A DNA stretch of 64,000 bases from Methanoculleus chikugoensis (GCF_900095385.1 NZ_FMID01000017.1:62001-126000); one strand, 5' to 3'. Shown: positions 1 through 8,558, numbered from the stretch's first letter. Notes: generated by a model not told the origin, from the sequence alone. Program-made: numbers and translations.

Positions 1-654
1 GGCAGTGACATGGTATCCGGCCGGCACCGGAACGAATCCCGACTCTGTGCTCGGAACGGCCGTGTTCACCGTCGCCGTCCAGACGTTCTCCTTTATCAGG
101 TATTTCACGCCCCCGCCGCCCTGATACCTGAGATCGAACGAGATCGTTGTGGCGTTCTCCGGCGGAACAAAACCGTCGAGGAAGACGACCGTGGTGTAAG
201 TCCCGCCCGATCGTCGGCTGAACTCGGCGACGCTCGCGTTGTCCGGGGTTGCGAGGACCGGCACGAGCAGCCGCGGCTCTTCCTTCGTCTCGAACTCACC
301 GGATGGTACGAAGATATCCTGCGCGTAGTCCTCCGTCGTCGTGAACGCGAGCATCTTCCCGTACTGCGTCTCCCGGATCGCCGTCCGCCACCCGGCGGGC
401 TGGCGAGCGCTGGACGCCTCGAAGATCACCAGCTCGCCCTTCGCGTTCGCCGGGACCGGGATCATGACCGTGGCGGTGCCGTTCACGGCAAGACCGGAGA
501 GACCGGTGATCTCGATCATATAGGAGTCGTTCGGCATGGTCGTCGAGACGAATGCAGGACCAAGGAAGAGCAGGAAGACCACCACGGCGAGGATGGTGAC
601 CGCTATGAGCAGATTTCGCAGGGTTTTTCTGGTATTGGTATGTTTCTCGTCCAT
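1..654 (-). CDS. Membrane-anchored hypothetical protein (3' end outside window)
   Basis: The reading frame is open from ATG at 654 to the window edge, giving 218 visible residues with no stop, so the C-terminus is missing. Residues about 13-33 form one hydrophobic helix after a short basic start, typical of an N-terminal signal anchor. The rest is polar and rich in Val, Thr and Gly and looks like an extracellular beta-rich domain. I recognise no family. Its promoter is the 48-bp element at 711-758, shared with three other transcripts in the first 5 kb, so it probably belongs to the same regulon. Confidence 0.7.
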   Translation of the reverse strand, partial: MDEKHTNTRKTLRNLLIAVTILAVVVFLLFLGPAFVSTTMPNDSYMIEITGLSGLAVNGTATVMIPVPANAKGELVIFEASSARQPAGWRTAIRETQYGKMLAFTTTEDYAQDIFVPSGEFETKEEPRLLVPVLATPDNASVAEFSRRSGGTYTTVVFLDGFVPPENATTISFDLRYQGGGGVKYLIKENVWTATVNTAVPSTESGFVPVPAGYHVTA

Positions 655-710
655 CTCCTCACCATTGTCCGGCCGGGTGGGCCCCGCCTTCCGGGATCTA
701 TGCATGAGAA

Positions 711-758
711 CTCAACGTTCCCCTATAAACGATTTCTGTCACGATCCTCTACACGTCG
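711..758 (-). promoter_or_regulatory. Shared 48-bp promoter/operator element, copy A
   Basis: Read on the minus strand this begins CGACGTGTAGA, continues with GACAGAAATCGTTTATA and ends GAACGTTGAG. It aligns without gaps to copies at 2540-2587, 3811-3858 and 4753-4800. The TTTATA part is a plausible TATA box for the gene starting at 654. The conserved block upstream of it sits where an activator or repressor would bind. Confidence 0.75.
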
Positions 759-893
759 AGCCGGATCCGTTCGTTTTGCTCCGGAGGGTTCAGGGACACT
801 CACTGGACTGGTCGATACCGAACCCGGACTGTGGAGGTGACCGGTTACCGGAAGACACACAGACGTGCGATGGGGGATAACAGAATAGCACCG

Positions 894-901
894 TTTTTAT
901 A
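894..901 (+). promoter_or_regulatory. TATA box of the winged-helix regulator gene
   Basis: TTTTTATA is centred about 27 nt before the ATG at 925. At the usual archaeal spacing transcription would start at or next to the start codon, so the mRNA is probably leaderless. No Shine-Dalgarno sequence precedes the ATG, which agrees. Confidence 0.5.
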
Positions 902-924
902 CTCCCGACCACCTGATCTCTTTA

Positions 925-1659
925 ATGCGGCATCAACTCCCTCTCGCGAGGACTGCTCTGCTCCTCCTCGCCCTTCTGCTTATAATCGCCCCGGGGAGTG
1001 CTGCCGGCACCATATCAAGTGAGGAGGAGTTTCCGGAGACGATACCGGACGATCCGGCCCCGGTATATATCTGGAACGTGCCGCTCAAACTGCTCCTGCT
1101 CGACTTCGTCTTCACGACCGCACCCCTGCTCTTCCTCCCGGTTCAGTTCCTCATATCAGTAACCGTATGGCTCATTCTCGGCCAGAGGTGGATCTCCAGA
1201 AAGAATGTTCTCGAACACGACACCCGCCGTGCGGCATACCGCTGCATCCGGGAGAACCCCGGGATCAACCACGCTTCCCTCTCACGCAGGCTGGGGGTTA
1301 ACATTGGAACGCTCCGGTACCACCTTGCAACCCTCTGCGAGACCGGACAGATAGTAGCTGAGCGCGATCACGGATTCTTGCGGTACTATGCGAACGGCAG
1401 ACCAGCCAGTGAGGGAGAGGGCTACCCCATCAATGGGACACGAAAGCAGATCCTCGATCTCCTTGCACAGGACCCGGGAATGGCGCGGAAAGAAGTCGCA
1501 TCCGCGCTCGGGATCTCCGGCGCATCGGTGACCTGGCATATGGCGCTGCTCATCCGGGGCGGTGCCGTACGGAGCGAGAAGGACGGGAGGCTGGTGCGCT
1601 ATTTCCCCCGGCGGGATATCGTATTCCGGGCGGATAGGAGCGCAGACGCAACCGGTTAG
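925..1659 (+). CDS. Membrane-anchored double winged-helix transcriptional regulator
   Basis: This is a 244-residue protein. Residues 1-27 look like a signal peptide. A long hydrophobic segment at about 52-87 anchors the protein, and two winged helix-turn-helix units follow, at about 100-160 (helix LGVNIGTLRYHL) and 170-230 (helix LGISGASVTWHM). Proteins with a membrane sensor part and paired wHTH domains are common in Methanomicrobia and are predicted to bind DNA from the cytoplasmic face. It is the only regulator near the four 48-bp elements, so it is the first candidate to bind them (inference). The gene does not carry that element itself. Confidence 0.8.
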   Translation: MRHQLPLARTALLLLALLLIIAPGSAAGTISSEEEFPETIPDDPAPVYIWNVPLKLLLLDFVFTTAPLLFLPVQFLISVTVWLILGQRWISRKNVLEHDTRRAAYRCIRENPGINHASLSRRLGVNIGTLRYHLATLCETGQIVAERDHGFLRYYANGRPASEGEGYPINGTRKQILDLLAQDPGMARKEVASALGISGASVTWHMALLIRGGAVRSEKDGRLVRYFPRRDIVFRADRSADATG

Positions 1660-1718
1660 GTCGCCCGGGGGCGGTTTGGGCTGGAGACGATGAACGAGTC
1701 CCGGTTCTCGACGCTCAC

Positions 1719-2402
1719 CTATCCGTAGACTACGGACTCGGCTACCGCGAGATCCTGCCGGGTGAACGCAATAAGAACCTCTTCTGGAGATGGCGGGGAT
1801 CCCGGGCTCCGGTGGGGAGTGATCGTGATGGTGTACCAGCACGCGTCCGGGCCGAACGTCACTTCTTTCACCGGGCAAAACATTCCGCCCGAGACCTCGT
1901 AGAGCCTTCCCGGGGTCCCGTTATAGTGGTCCCCGTACGCGTTCGGGTTTACAAGAAGCCTCATACCCCGGTCCCGGAAGGGGATCTCCTCCAAGACGAT
2001 AGCGTCGACCTCCCGCAAGAGGGCGAGAGGGTGCACCCCCTGCACGGAAAAATTGAACTTCTGCGATTTAGCCGATACGGTGCCGCCCGGCCCCACATAC
2101 GCCTCGTAGCCGTGCTGTTCGCCGTCCTTATCGCCGTAGAAGTAGAGCCATATCATCCGAGCCGCGCCGTCCCCGGCGAGATCGACCTCCAGCTTCCGCA
2201 ACACAGCCGACTCGTTCTCGACGCCAGTGCTCTCGACGGCGATCTCCCAGAGGTCCAGGATGGCCGGGTTGTAGGCCGGGGACTCAAGATGGGTGATATT
2301 CTCGATACGGGTGACTTCCGGAGCCTCCGGTAAGACGAAGAAGTGCATGCAGGCATAGACGACTATTATTCCAACGATAACGATAGAGATCGGGCGCCTC
2401 AT
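1719..2402 (-). CDS. Hypothetical protein with N-terminal membrane anchor
   Basis: The 227-residue protein has one N-terminal hydrophobic helix at residues 5-23 and then a soluble domain with a phrase (KLEVDLAGDGAARMIWLYFYG) of the kind found in secreted methanogen proteins of unknown role. No catalytic motif is visible and I do not recognise a family. The ATG at 2402 is followed directly by the anchor, which supports the start. It is convergent with the wHTH gene and divergent from the ABC-2 permease; element B at 2540 points away from it. Confidence 0.65.
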   Translation of the reverse strand: MRRPISIVIVGIIVVYACMHFFVLPEAPEVTRIENITHLESPAYNPAILDLWEIAVESTGVENESAVLRKLEVDLAGDGAARMIWLYFYGDKDGEQHGYEAYVGPGGTVSAKSQKFNFSVQGVHPLALLREVDAIVLEEIPFRDRGMRLLVNPNAYGDHYNGTPGRLYEVSGGMFCPVKEVTFGPDACWYTITITPHRSPGSPPSPEEVLIAFTRQDLAVAESVVYG

Positions 2403-2773
2403 GGTAGTTCCGGGCCGATGGAACCGGCGTGGTTAAAGTCAGTATGGAACCGGCCGGGCTTGAAGTTTCCGAAAAGTGACCGGTACAGAGTATCGTCGGT
2501 TTACCACGGCCACTGGTCGGATTCACTCCTCTCACGCCCCGACGTGTAGAGGAATGTGAGAGAAAAGGTATATGGAGTAACGATCCAGTCTCAAGACGGC
2601 AACACCCGTGGAAGTGCATTTGAGTAACCCTTGCCTGTTCCGGGCGGCGGAAAAACCTCGGTTGTCACTTAAGGGGCGATACCGCGTATTGTCGCGGGCC
2701 TGCGGTACTCTTGCGACCACGGACGGAGAATGAACATGGAGATAGAAGTATGCGTACTGACCGGTGAGATTAC
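2403..2773. other. Intergenic region with element B and a long leader
   Basis: This 371-bp gap separates two divergent genes. Its recognisable content is promoter element B (2540-2587). About 170 nt of apparent 5' leader lie between the TATA of element B and the permease ATG. A 15-codon frame starting at 2730 ends with its stop overlapping the permease start, but nothing else supports it as a gene. Confidence 0.5.
2540..2587 (+). promoter_or_regulatory. Shared 48-bp promoter/operator element, copy B
   Basis: This copy starts CGACGTGTAGAGG and carries GGTATATGG where the other copies have GTTTATAGG. It is the most diverged of the four, but the first 13 bases match copy A exactly. It is oriented toward the permease gene at 2774. 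Confidence 0.6.
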
Positions 2774-3742
2774 ATGACGGCGGAACGGGTCTTCACCGTG
2801 GCCCAAAAAGAGTTCACCGACCAGATCACGGGCTGGCGATTCCTGGTGATCCTCGCCCTCTTCCTCGCCATCGCCCTAGTGGGAACCTACAGCGGGGTCG
2901 GGAACTACGAAAGAGACCTGGATAGGTATGCCCAGCAACTGGCGACGATGGATAACCAGAATGACGGACCGGCCGGGATGATGCCCGCAAAACCGCCGGT
3001 CGAGGGGATTTACTCCTCGATGTTTCTCACGCTGGTCTCCTGCGGGGGCCTCCTTGCGCTTGCGCTCGGGTTCGATCTGGTCTCGAAGGAGAAGGAGTCC
3101 CGATCGCTCAAAAGCCTGCTCTCCCACCCGGTCTACCGCGACGAGATCATCAACGGCAAGGCGCTCGGGGGCGTTGCGCTGCTTGCCCTCGTCGTCGGGA
3201 GCGTGCTCGCTATATCCACCGCGCTCCTCCTTGTCTTCTCGATCGTCCCCTCCTCGGGCGATCTGTGGATGATCCTGACCTATGCCGGCGTCATCCTCCT
3301 CTTCCTCGTGACGTTCTTCTCCATCGCGCTCGCCCTCTCCACCCTCTGCCGGGAGAGCGGCAGCGCTCTGCTCCTCTCCGTGGTCGTCTTCATCCTCCTC
3401 GTCTTCCTGGCCCCCTACGCCACCACGCATATCGGGATGGCGCTCATGACGGAGGAGCCCGATCCGGCGGCATACGGCGGGGATATCTCGTCGGAAGAAT
3501 TCCAGGCAGCGATCACGGCGTATTACGGTCAGTTTGACCTTATCCAGAGCATTGGAAACCTCGCATCACCGCAGATGGCGACCAACGCCCTCATCCAGGG
3601 GATCGCCAACTCCCCGTCATCGGGGGCGACCCTTGAGGATACGCTCGGCGAGATATGGTCGAGCGTTGTGGCCCTGACCATCTATCCCGTCGCCTTCTTC
3701 GCCGTCGCGTATACAAGGTTCATGCGGATGGATATCCGGTGA
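2774..3742 (+). CDS. ABC-2 type transporter permease (no adjacent ATPase)
   Basis: The 322-residue protein has the ABC-2/NosY layout. A first transmembrane helix lies at about 22-40, followed by an extracellular loop, then the cytoplasmic coupling phrase SKEKESRSLKSLLSHP near residue 110, and four to five further helices to the C-terminus. GGTGAG at 2763-2768 is a good ribosome binding site for this ATG. Such permeases work with an ATPase subunit, yet none is encoded next to it, so its partner must lie elsewhere. Substrate unknown. The promoter element upstream places it in the 48-bp-element regulon. Confidence 0.85.
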   Translation: MTAERVFTVAQKEFTDQITGWRFLVILALFLAIALVGTYSGVGNYERDLDRYAQQLATMDNQNDGPAGMMPAKPPVEGIYSSMFLTLVSCGGLLALALGFDLVSKEKESRSLKSLLSHPVYRDEIINGKALGGVALLALVVGSVLAISTALLLVFSIVPSSGDLWMILTYAGVILLFLVTFFSIALALSTLCRESGSALLLSVVVFILLVFLAPYATTHIGMALMTEEPDPAAYGGDISSEEFQAAITAYYGQFDLIQSIGNLASPQMATNALIQGIANSPSSGATLEDTLGEIWSSVVALTIYPVAFFAVAYTRFMRMDIR

Positions 3743-3810
3743 TCGCTCGTGAGAGAGGGATACGTGCGCCCCGGTCGTTTCATAAATCGAGAGAAAATAG
3801 ATCGAAACCC

Positions 3811-3858
3811 TGACGTGTAGACGGTTCGGACAGAGGACGTTTATAAGAGAACGTTGAT
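3811..3858 (+). promoter_or_regulatory. Shared 48-bp promoter/operator element, copy C
   Basis: TGACGTGTAGACGG begins the copy and CGTTTATAAGAGAACGTTGA ends it. The TATA part is about 75 nt before the start of the YIP1-family gene at 3918. Confidence 0.7.
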
Positions 3859-3917
3859 TTCTCCTTCATCGATACCGGAACCGGACAGATGAATGCAGTC
3901 ATTCCGGGAGGAGGAGC

Positions 3918-4451
3918 ATGTTGACAGAAACAATCTTCACCGGCCCCCGGCGGGTCTTCCAGAGACTCAACGAAAAACCGCTGCGCGACGATCTCATATT
4001 CTACTTCGCGATCGTCGCAGTCGCATCGGTCCTGTTCATGGCACTATCCCTCCTTGCGGGAGAGGGGGTGGAGAACAGCGGAACGCACCGAATCTGGTTT
4101 ATCGTAGCAGGCACCCTTGTCACCCTGACGCAGGGCCTGATAACCGGGGCCGTCGCCCTCCTCGCCGTCAGCCTCGTCGAGCACTTCTTCCTGCTCTTCG
4201 TCGACGTCCACCGCGAGTTCGAGCAGACGATGAAGTCGACGGTCTACGCCCTCTCGCCGCTCATCCTCTTCTCCTGGGCAGTCCTCCTGGAGGTCCCGTT
4301 TGCCGGCCTGATCCTCATCGTCTGGTTCTGCCTCTCGACCTACTTCGGCGTAGTCGTGTTTCACGAGAAGTCAGAGGACCGCGCCGTCTTCGTCGCTCTT
4401 GCAACCGGTGCGGTTCTCGCGTTCTATCTCCACCGGGCGGTGGGAATCTGA
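3918..4451 (+). CDS. YIP1-family integral membrane protein
   Basis: The protein has 177 residues. The short amphipathic start with a phrase like FTGPRRVFQRLNEKP, followed by about five hydrophobic helices, is the usual pattern of archaeal YIP1-domain proteins. A second YIP1-family protein is at 22446-23102. GGAGGAGG lies just before the ATG. The function of these proteins in archaea is not established. The gene is followed after 15 nt by a small membrane protein, probably on the same transcript, and is driven by element C. Confidence 0.75.
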   Translation: MLTETIFTGPRRVFQRLNEKPLRDDLIFYFAIVAVASVLFMALSLLAGEGVENSGTHRIWFIVAGTLVTLTQGLITGAVALLAVSLVEHFFLLFVDVHREFEQTMKSTVYALSPLILFSWAVLLEVPFAGLILIVWFCLSTYFGVVVFHEKSEDRAVFVALATGAVLAFYLHRAVGI

Positions 4452-4466
4452 TAACCGGTGACGGTC

Positions 4467-4667
4467 ATGAACTGCAACCACCTCTCGTTCCTGTGGAAAC
4501 TGCTCCTCGCCCTCGCCGCAGTCGTTCTCGCGGTCAACTTCTACCAGGATATCATCCTGCACGGCCGGCCTGATGCCTTTACCCGGTACTTGTTCCCCGT
4601 CCTGCTGTTTAGCAGCCTCATCGTGCAGGTCGCGAGCAGACGGTGCCGGAAGAAGCAATCGGGCTGA
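4467..4667 (+). CDS. Small two-helix membrane protein, unknown
   Basis: From ATG at 4467 the product has 66 residues with hydrophobic stretches at about 6-23 and 35-54 and a basic end (SRRCRKKQSG). GGTGA at 4457-4461 is a good ribosome binding site for this ATG; a GTG at 4458 in the same frame is the alternative. It lies 15 nt after the YIP1 gene and is likely co-transcribed. No family recognised. Confidence 0.55.
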   Translation: MNCNHLSFLWKLLLALAAVVLAVNFYQDIILHGRPDAFTRYLFPVLLFSSLIVQVASRRCRKKQSG

Positions 4668-4752
4668 CCGTTGTGCCGTAGAGAGATCTACATCGAGATA
4701 TCCCTCCGGGACAGATACCACCCCTCCGAGATGCATGAGGGCCGAAATGTCC

Positions 4753-4800
4753 CGACGTGTAGACGATCGTGACAGAAATCGTTTATAGAAGAACGTTGAC
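4753..4800 (+). promoter_or_regulatory. Shared 48-bp promoter/operator element, copy D
   Basis: CGACGTGTAGACGATCGTG is followed by ACAGAAATCGTTTATAGAAG and AACGTTGAC. It is almost identical to copy A, which is in the opposite orientation. Because the element lies inside the longest open frame, it argues that the downstream gene starts at 4856 and not at 4769. Confidence 0.75.
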
Positions 4801-4855
4801 CTCTCCCGCAGGTATCCAGGACACGGCAGCAAAACCGCGCCCCGGACGGTGCACC

Positions 4856-5401
4856 ATGTCTGATACGATCGTCGCCTCGCTCCCCCGGTTCTCGCCGCTC
4901 ATCGCGGCCGTTACGTCTGCAATCTGGGCGGGTATCGCCGGAACCGTCTCCGGGGCACCGGGGGCGGCGCCGTCGTCCGTCCTCCCCGTCTTTGTTCTCG
5001 TTATCGTCATCCTCGCGGTTGCGGGGGCCGCAACACCGCTCCCGCTCATCTCGGGCGCCGTCCCGGTCAGGAGAGAGCGGCAGGCGCTGCTCGCCGCCAT
5101 CGCAGCCACCGTCCCGTTCGTCGCCGCCCTGGTGATCAACCCGGACCGGTGGCCGGGCGGCCCCGCCCCCCTCCTCGCGGAGAGCATACCGGTCTTCGGG
5201 TGGTTCTTCGACGGCATCATGGGCGTCCTGCCGCTCGCGGTGGACACCCTCGCCTACCGCCTGCTCTTCTCCGGGTTCGCGGTCTTCGGGTTCTACCTCG
5301 AGTGCGTGCTCATCGCCGCGATCCTCTATATCGTTCTCCGGACGGTCGCCGCCTTCGATCCGGGGTTTCGGGAAGAGAGGCACGCTGAAGAGGAGGGATA
5401 G
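4856..5401 (+). CDS. Hypothetical integral membrane protein
   Basis: The product is 181 residues with about four to five hydrophobic helices and a charged C-terminus (FREERHAEEEG). An upstream in-frame ATG at 4769 exists, but the promoter element occupies that stretch and the extra residues are not hydrophobic, so ATG 4856 is preferred. No family recognised. The C-terminal coding end contains AGGAGGG at 5391-5397, which probably serves as the ribosome binding site of the next gene. Confidence 0.65.
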   Translation: MSDTIVASLPRFSPLIAAVTSAIWAGIAGTVSGAPGAAPSSVLPVFVLVIVILAVAGAATPLPLISGAVPVRRERQALLAAIAATVPFVAALVINPDRWPGGPAPLLAESIPVFGWFFDGIMGVLPLAVDTLAYRLLFSGFAVFGFYLECVLIAAILYIVLRTVAAFDPGFREERHAEEEG

Positions 5402-5403
5402 AT

Positions 5404-5988
5404 ACGGCCCCGAAGAGAAAAACGCTCGCCCTCGCCCTCACCGCGGCGTACTTCATCGCCGTACCCGTGACCGGGGTGTATGCCCGGTTCGCCTACCCCG
5501 GCAGGTCGATATACGGGGCTGCAGACCTCTCACCGGTGCTCCTCCTCTTCTGCATCGTCTCGCTCGCGGGAGCGGCGCTCTTCTCGGTCGCTCTGGCGCA
5601 GGAGGGCGGCAGGTGGTGGGCGGCGGTGCCGTTCGCGGCGCTTCTTGCGGCACTCGCCGTCTTCGGGCCGGTGCCGCAGTCCTCCGGTATCAGCCTCTTC
5701 GCGACCGTGCTCCTCGCCCCGGCGGCCCTCGCCCTCCTGCTCGGAGCGCTCCCGGTCAGGCAGGGGACGTTCGCGTGGTTCTCCGTGATCGAGGCGGGGA
5801 TCATCAGCCTCTTCGGCATGGCCTGGGCGTACGGCCTCTTCCTCGCCCCATCACTCCCGGCGAATATCCGGGTCGACTCGCCGTCGCTCTATGAGTTCGC
5901 CGGAGCGGCCTACGTCTACGCCGGGCTCCCGCTGCTCGGCATCATGCTCCTCGCGCTCGCCTCTCAGTGCAGCCGGCAGGCCCGATGA
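5404..5988 (+). CDS. Hypothetical integral membrane protein with unusual start
   Basis: In-frame coding potential begins right after the preceding stop. A basic stretch (PKRKT) followed by a hydrophobic helix is encoded at 5410-5470, and four more helices follow. No ATG, GTG or TTG exists in this frame before GTG at 5467, which would cut off the first helix. AGGAGGG at 5391-5397 is ideally spaced for ACG at 5404, so I place the start there. The conservative alternative is GTG 5467 (173 residues). The gene is probably co-transcribed with its upstream neighbour. Function unknown. Confidence 0.55.
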   Translation, partial: TAPKRKTLALALTAAYFIAVPVTGVYARFAYPGRSIYGAADLSPVLLLFCIVSLAGAALFSVALAQEGGRWWAAVPFAALLAALAVFGPVPQSSGISLFATVLLAPAALALLLGALPVRQGTFAWFSVIEAGIISLFGMAWAYGLFLAPSLPANIRVDSPSLYEFAGAAYVYAGLPLLGIMLLALASQCSRQAR

Positions 5989-5994
5989 ACTGAA

Positions 5995-6660
5995 TTAGAA
6001 GAACGCCAGGTAGAGGAAGTAGACCCCGATCAGGACGATCGCGACGCCCATAACCCGGTCGAAGACCTCCCCGCTCACCCTCGCCCTCTCCTTGATCCTC
6101 TTCCCGACCGCGCCCCCGACCGAGCTGATCACGATGAGGGGGATCGCGAGCCCCACGGCGTAGACGAAGATCGTGAAGAGCCCTTCGAGAGCGGTCTGGT
6201 AGAGCGCGATGTAGGTCAGGACGACGAGGAGCATCGGCGCCCCGCGCCCCACGGTGATCGCCCCGAACGAGAGGCCGAGGAGGAACGCCCCTGCAGCGGT
6301 GTAGGAGACGGGCGCCCGGAAGCGGTTGAAGATGCTCCGTATGGGAGGCTTGTAGACGTGGAGGAGCTGCAGCCCCATCAGGATCATCAGCACCCCGCCG
6401 ATCCCCCACGCGATCGTCTCGTCGAGGAAGAGGAGGTATCCCCCGACGTAGCCCGCGACCGCCCCGAGCGGCAGGAGGACGAGGATCGTCCCGAGCGAGA
6501 ACGCCACGGTCAGCCGGAGGATCCCGGCGAGCGAGAGATCGGTCTTCCCACTCGTCAGGTAGCCGATCAACCCGAGACAGAGGACGCTGTTGCAGGGGCA
6601 GATCCCGGCAACGAGGCCGAAGATAAAGATCCCGAGGACCGAGGGGTCGAAGGCTGCCAT
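5995..6660 (-). CDS. CcdA/DsbD-type cytochrome c biogenesis-like membrane protein
   Basis: The 221-residue protein has about six transmembrane helices. The first carries Cys21, Cys23 and Cys28 (GICPCNSVLC), in the position of the redox-active cysteines of CcdA/DsbD. Family members pass reducing equivalents across the membrane to extracytoplasmic thioredoxin-like partners. The start at ATG 6660 gives the normal family length; upstream in-frame sequence is not membrane-like. The gene is divergent from the Na/phosphate cotransporter and ends 7 bp from the convergent membrane protein. No partner thioredoxin lies nearby. Confidence 0.8.
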   Translation of the reverse strand: MAAFDPSVLGIFIFGLVAGICPCNSVLCLGLIGYLTSGKTDLSLAGILRLTVAFSLGTILVLLPLGAVAGYVGGYLLFLDETIAWGIGGVLMILMGLQLLHVYKPPIRSIFNRFRAPVSYTAAGAFLLGLSFGAITVGRGAPMLLVVLTYIALYQTALEGLFTIFVYAVGLAIPLIVISSVGGAVGKRIKERARVSGEVFDRVMGVAIVLIGVYFLYLAFF

Positions 6661-6779
6661 CAGAAGATGTTCGATGCCAGCCGGAATTAAACCTGTGGTT
6701 CCAGGATCGCCGCCTCCCCGGCCGGAGATGCATTTAGAGAGGTATTTCAGAGCGAAGACTCCATACTCACTGAACAACA

Positions 6780-8558
6780 ATGGTCCCCTGGGAGATACTA
6801 TTCGCCGTCGTTCCCGGCCTGATCCTCTTCTTCTACGGCATAGAGAATTTCTCCCGCGAGATCCTCGCGGTCGCAAAGGGCAGCTTCGCTTCGATCCTCG
6901 GCAGGGTGACGGAGCGGCCGATCCTCGCCGCCCTCCTCGGCGCCGTCGTCACCGCCCTCGTCCAGTCGAGCGCGGCGACCACGATCATCACCGTCAACCT
7001 CGTCAACACCGGGACGCTCTCGTTCATCCAGAGTCTCGGAATCATCATCGGCTCAAACGTCGGGACGACCGTCACCGCCCAGCTCGTCGCCTTCAAGATG
7101 ACGGCGTTCGGACAGGTCCTGATCCCGGTCGGGTTCCTCGTCGGGATCTTCGGCAGGCGCTACCGGTTCCTGGGGAAACCCCTCTTCTACTTCGGCCTGG
7201 TCTTCTTCAGCCTGAATCTCATCTCGACGGCGCTCACGCCGTTCCAGAACGACCCCGAACTCATCGGGCTTGTCACGGAGTACTCGGCGCTCCCGCTCGC
7301 CATCCTGATCGGGTTTCTCGTGACGGCCGCGGTGCAGTCAAGCGCCATAACGACCGGGCTTGCCGTTATCCTCGCCCAGCAGGGGCTGCTCACCCTCCCG
7401 CAGGCGATCCCGCTCCTGCTCGGCGCAAACATCGGCTCGACCACGACGACCCTGATCGCCTCGGCCCGGATGAACCTCTACTCCCGGAGGGCGGCGGTAG
7501 CCCACTTCCTCTTCAACCTCGGGGGCGTGCTCCTGATCCTCCCCTTCCTCGCCCTGTTCACCGATTTCGTGGTGTCGATCGGCGGGAGCGAGGCACAGAT
7601 GGTGGCGAACGCCCACCTCACCTTCAACCTGATCACGGCGGCGGTCTTCCTCCTCTTCATCGGGCGGTTCGGGCAGGTCATCGAACGGCTGGTGCCCGGG
7701 AACGAACCCGAGATCCTGATGCGGACGCGCCACCTCGAGAACGGCATCCCCGACGACACGCAAGCAGGGTTCGAACAGATCAAGAGCGAGCTCAACCATG
7801 CCCACGAGGTCACGCTCGACCTCTTCCGGGCGGCGATGACCTACCTCGCCACGTCGAAGGAGGCCGACTACCAGATGGTCGAGCGGCTCAAGAGCCTGAA
7901 CAGTTACCTTGATCGGAGGATCGAGCAGGCCCTCCGGACAATCTCCGCGAGGCAACTCTCGGATCGGGAGACGAATGAGGTGGTCTTTCTGGTGCGGATG
8001 TCGAACGAGATCGGGCGGCTCGGGTATCTCGGCGGGGATCTCGGAAGTTTCTTCCGGAGAGCATCCTGGAGCGAAGACGGAGCCCGAACCGCCTTCGTAC
8101 AGAAGACAGAGAGCGTCTACCGGATCCTCGACGAGAACATCGTCGGGCTCGGGCATCTCTTCCCGAGAATCCTGGATGCGACCGTCGCTGAACTCCGCGG
8201 CCGTGACGTCGAACTTCAGCACGCCATCAACGAGCGCTACCGCGAGCAGCTCGTCAGCCTCAAGAGGGAGGGCGATCTCGGGGACAGCCGCTTCCTCGAA
8301 GTCCTCTCGATCATCGAGGCGGCGAACGCCAAGGTGCGGGACCTCAGGAAACTTGCCGAGCAGTACTCGCGCGAGAAAAAGGCCGAAACGGTGTCAGTCG
8401 GCCTGGACGACCCGTTTTCGCTGCGCAATCCGGTAGCCGGAGACGACCTGGAGAGAGTCCCCGACCTCCCGGTCGAGAGCCGCATCCCCCGAGTCAACGT
8501 AGAGGAGGGGTGTTGCAGTGAGTTTTCCGGGCGTGGCGACCACGATCAGGTTCGATAG
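6780..8558 (+). CDS. Na/Pi-cotransporter family protein with PhoU-like C-terminus
   Basis: The N-terminal half (1-310) is the NptA/Na-Pi cotransporter membrane domain with the duplicated signature QSSAATT at residue 62 and QSSAITT at residue 186. Residues about 330-535 are helical and PhoU-like. It would import phosphate with sodium, with the PhoU part sensing or gating. The last roughly 50 residues are low-complexity and run 165 bp into the 3' end of the opposite-strand NAD kinase gene, which suggests loss of an earlier stop codon. Confidence 0.9.
   Translation: MVPWEILFAVVPGLILFFYGIENFSREILAVAKGSFASILGRVTERPILAALLGAVVTALVQSSAATTIITVNLVNTGTLSFIQSLGIIIGSNVGTTVTAQLVAFKMTAFGQVLIPVGFLVGIFGRRYRFLGKPLFYFGLVFFSLNLISTALTPFQNDPELIGLVTEYSALPLAILIGFLVTAAVQSSAITTGLAVILAQQGLLTLPQAIPLLLGANIGSTTTTLIASARMNLYSRRAAVAHFLFNLGGVLLILPFLALFTDFVVSIGGSEAQMVANAHLTFNLITAAVFLLFIGRFGQVIERLVPGNEPEILMRTRHLENGIPDDTQAGFEQIKSELNHAHEVTLDLFRAAMTYLATSKEADYQMVERLKSLNSYLDRRIEQALRTISARQLSDRETNEVVFLVRMSNEIGRLGYLGGDLGSFFRRASWSEDGARTAFVQKTESVYRILDENIVGLGHLFPRILDATVAELRGRDVELQHAINERYREQLVSLKREGDLGDSRFLEVLSIIEAANAKVRDLRKLAEQYSREKKAETVSVGLDDPFSLRNPVAGDDLERVPDLPVESRIPRVNVEEGCCSEFSGRGDHDQVR

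Noticed and set aside
2730-2777. 15-codon frame overlapping the permease start, possible leader peptide
   Set aside because: Only the stop-start overlap supports it; the peptide has no notable run of codons and no conservation can be judged.
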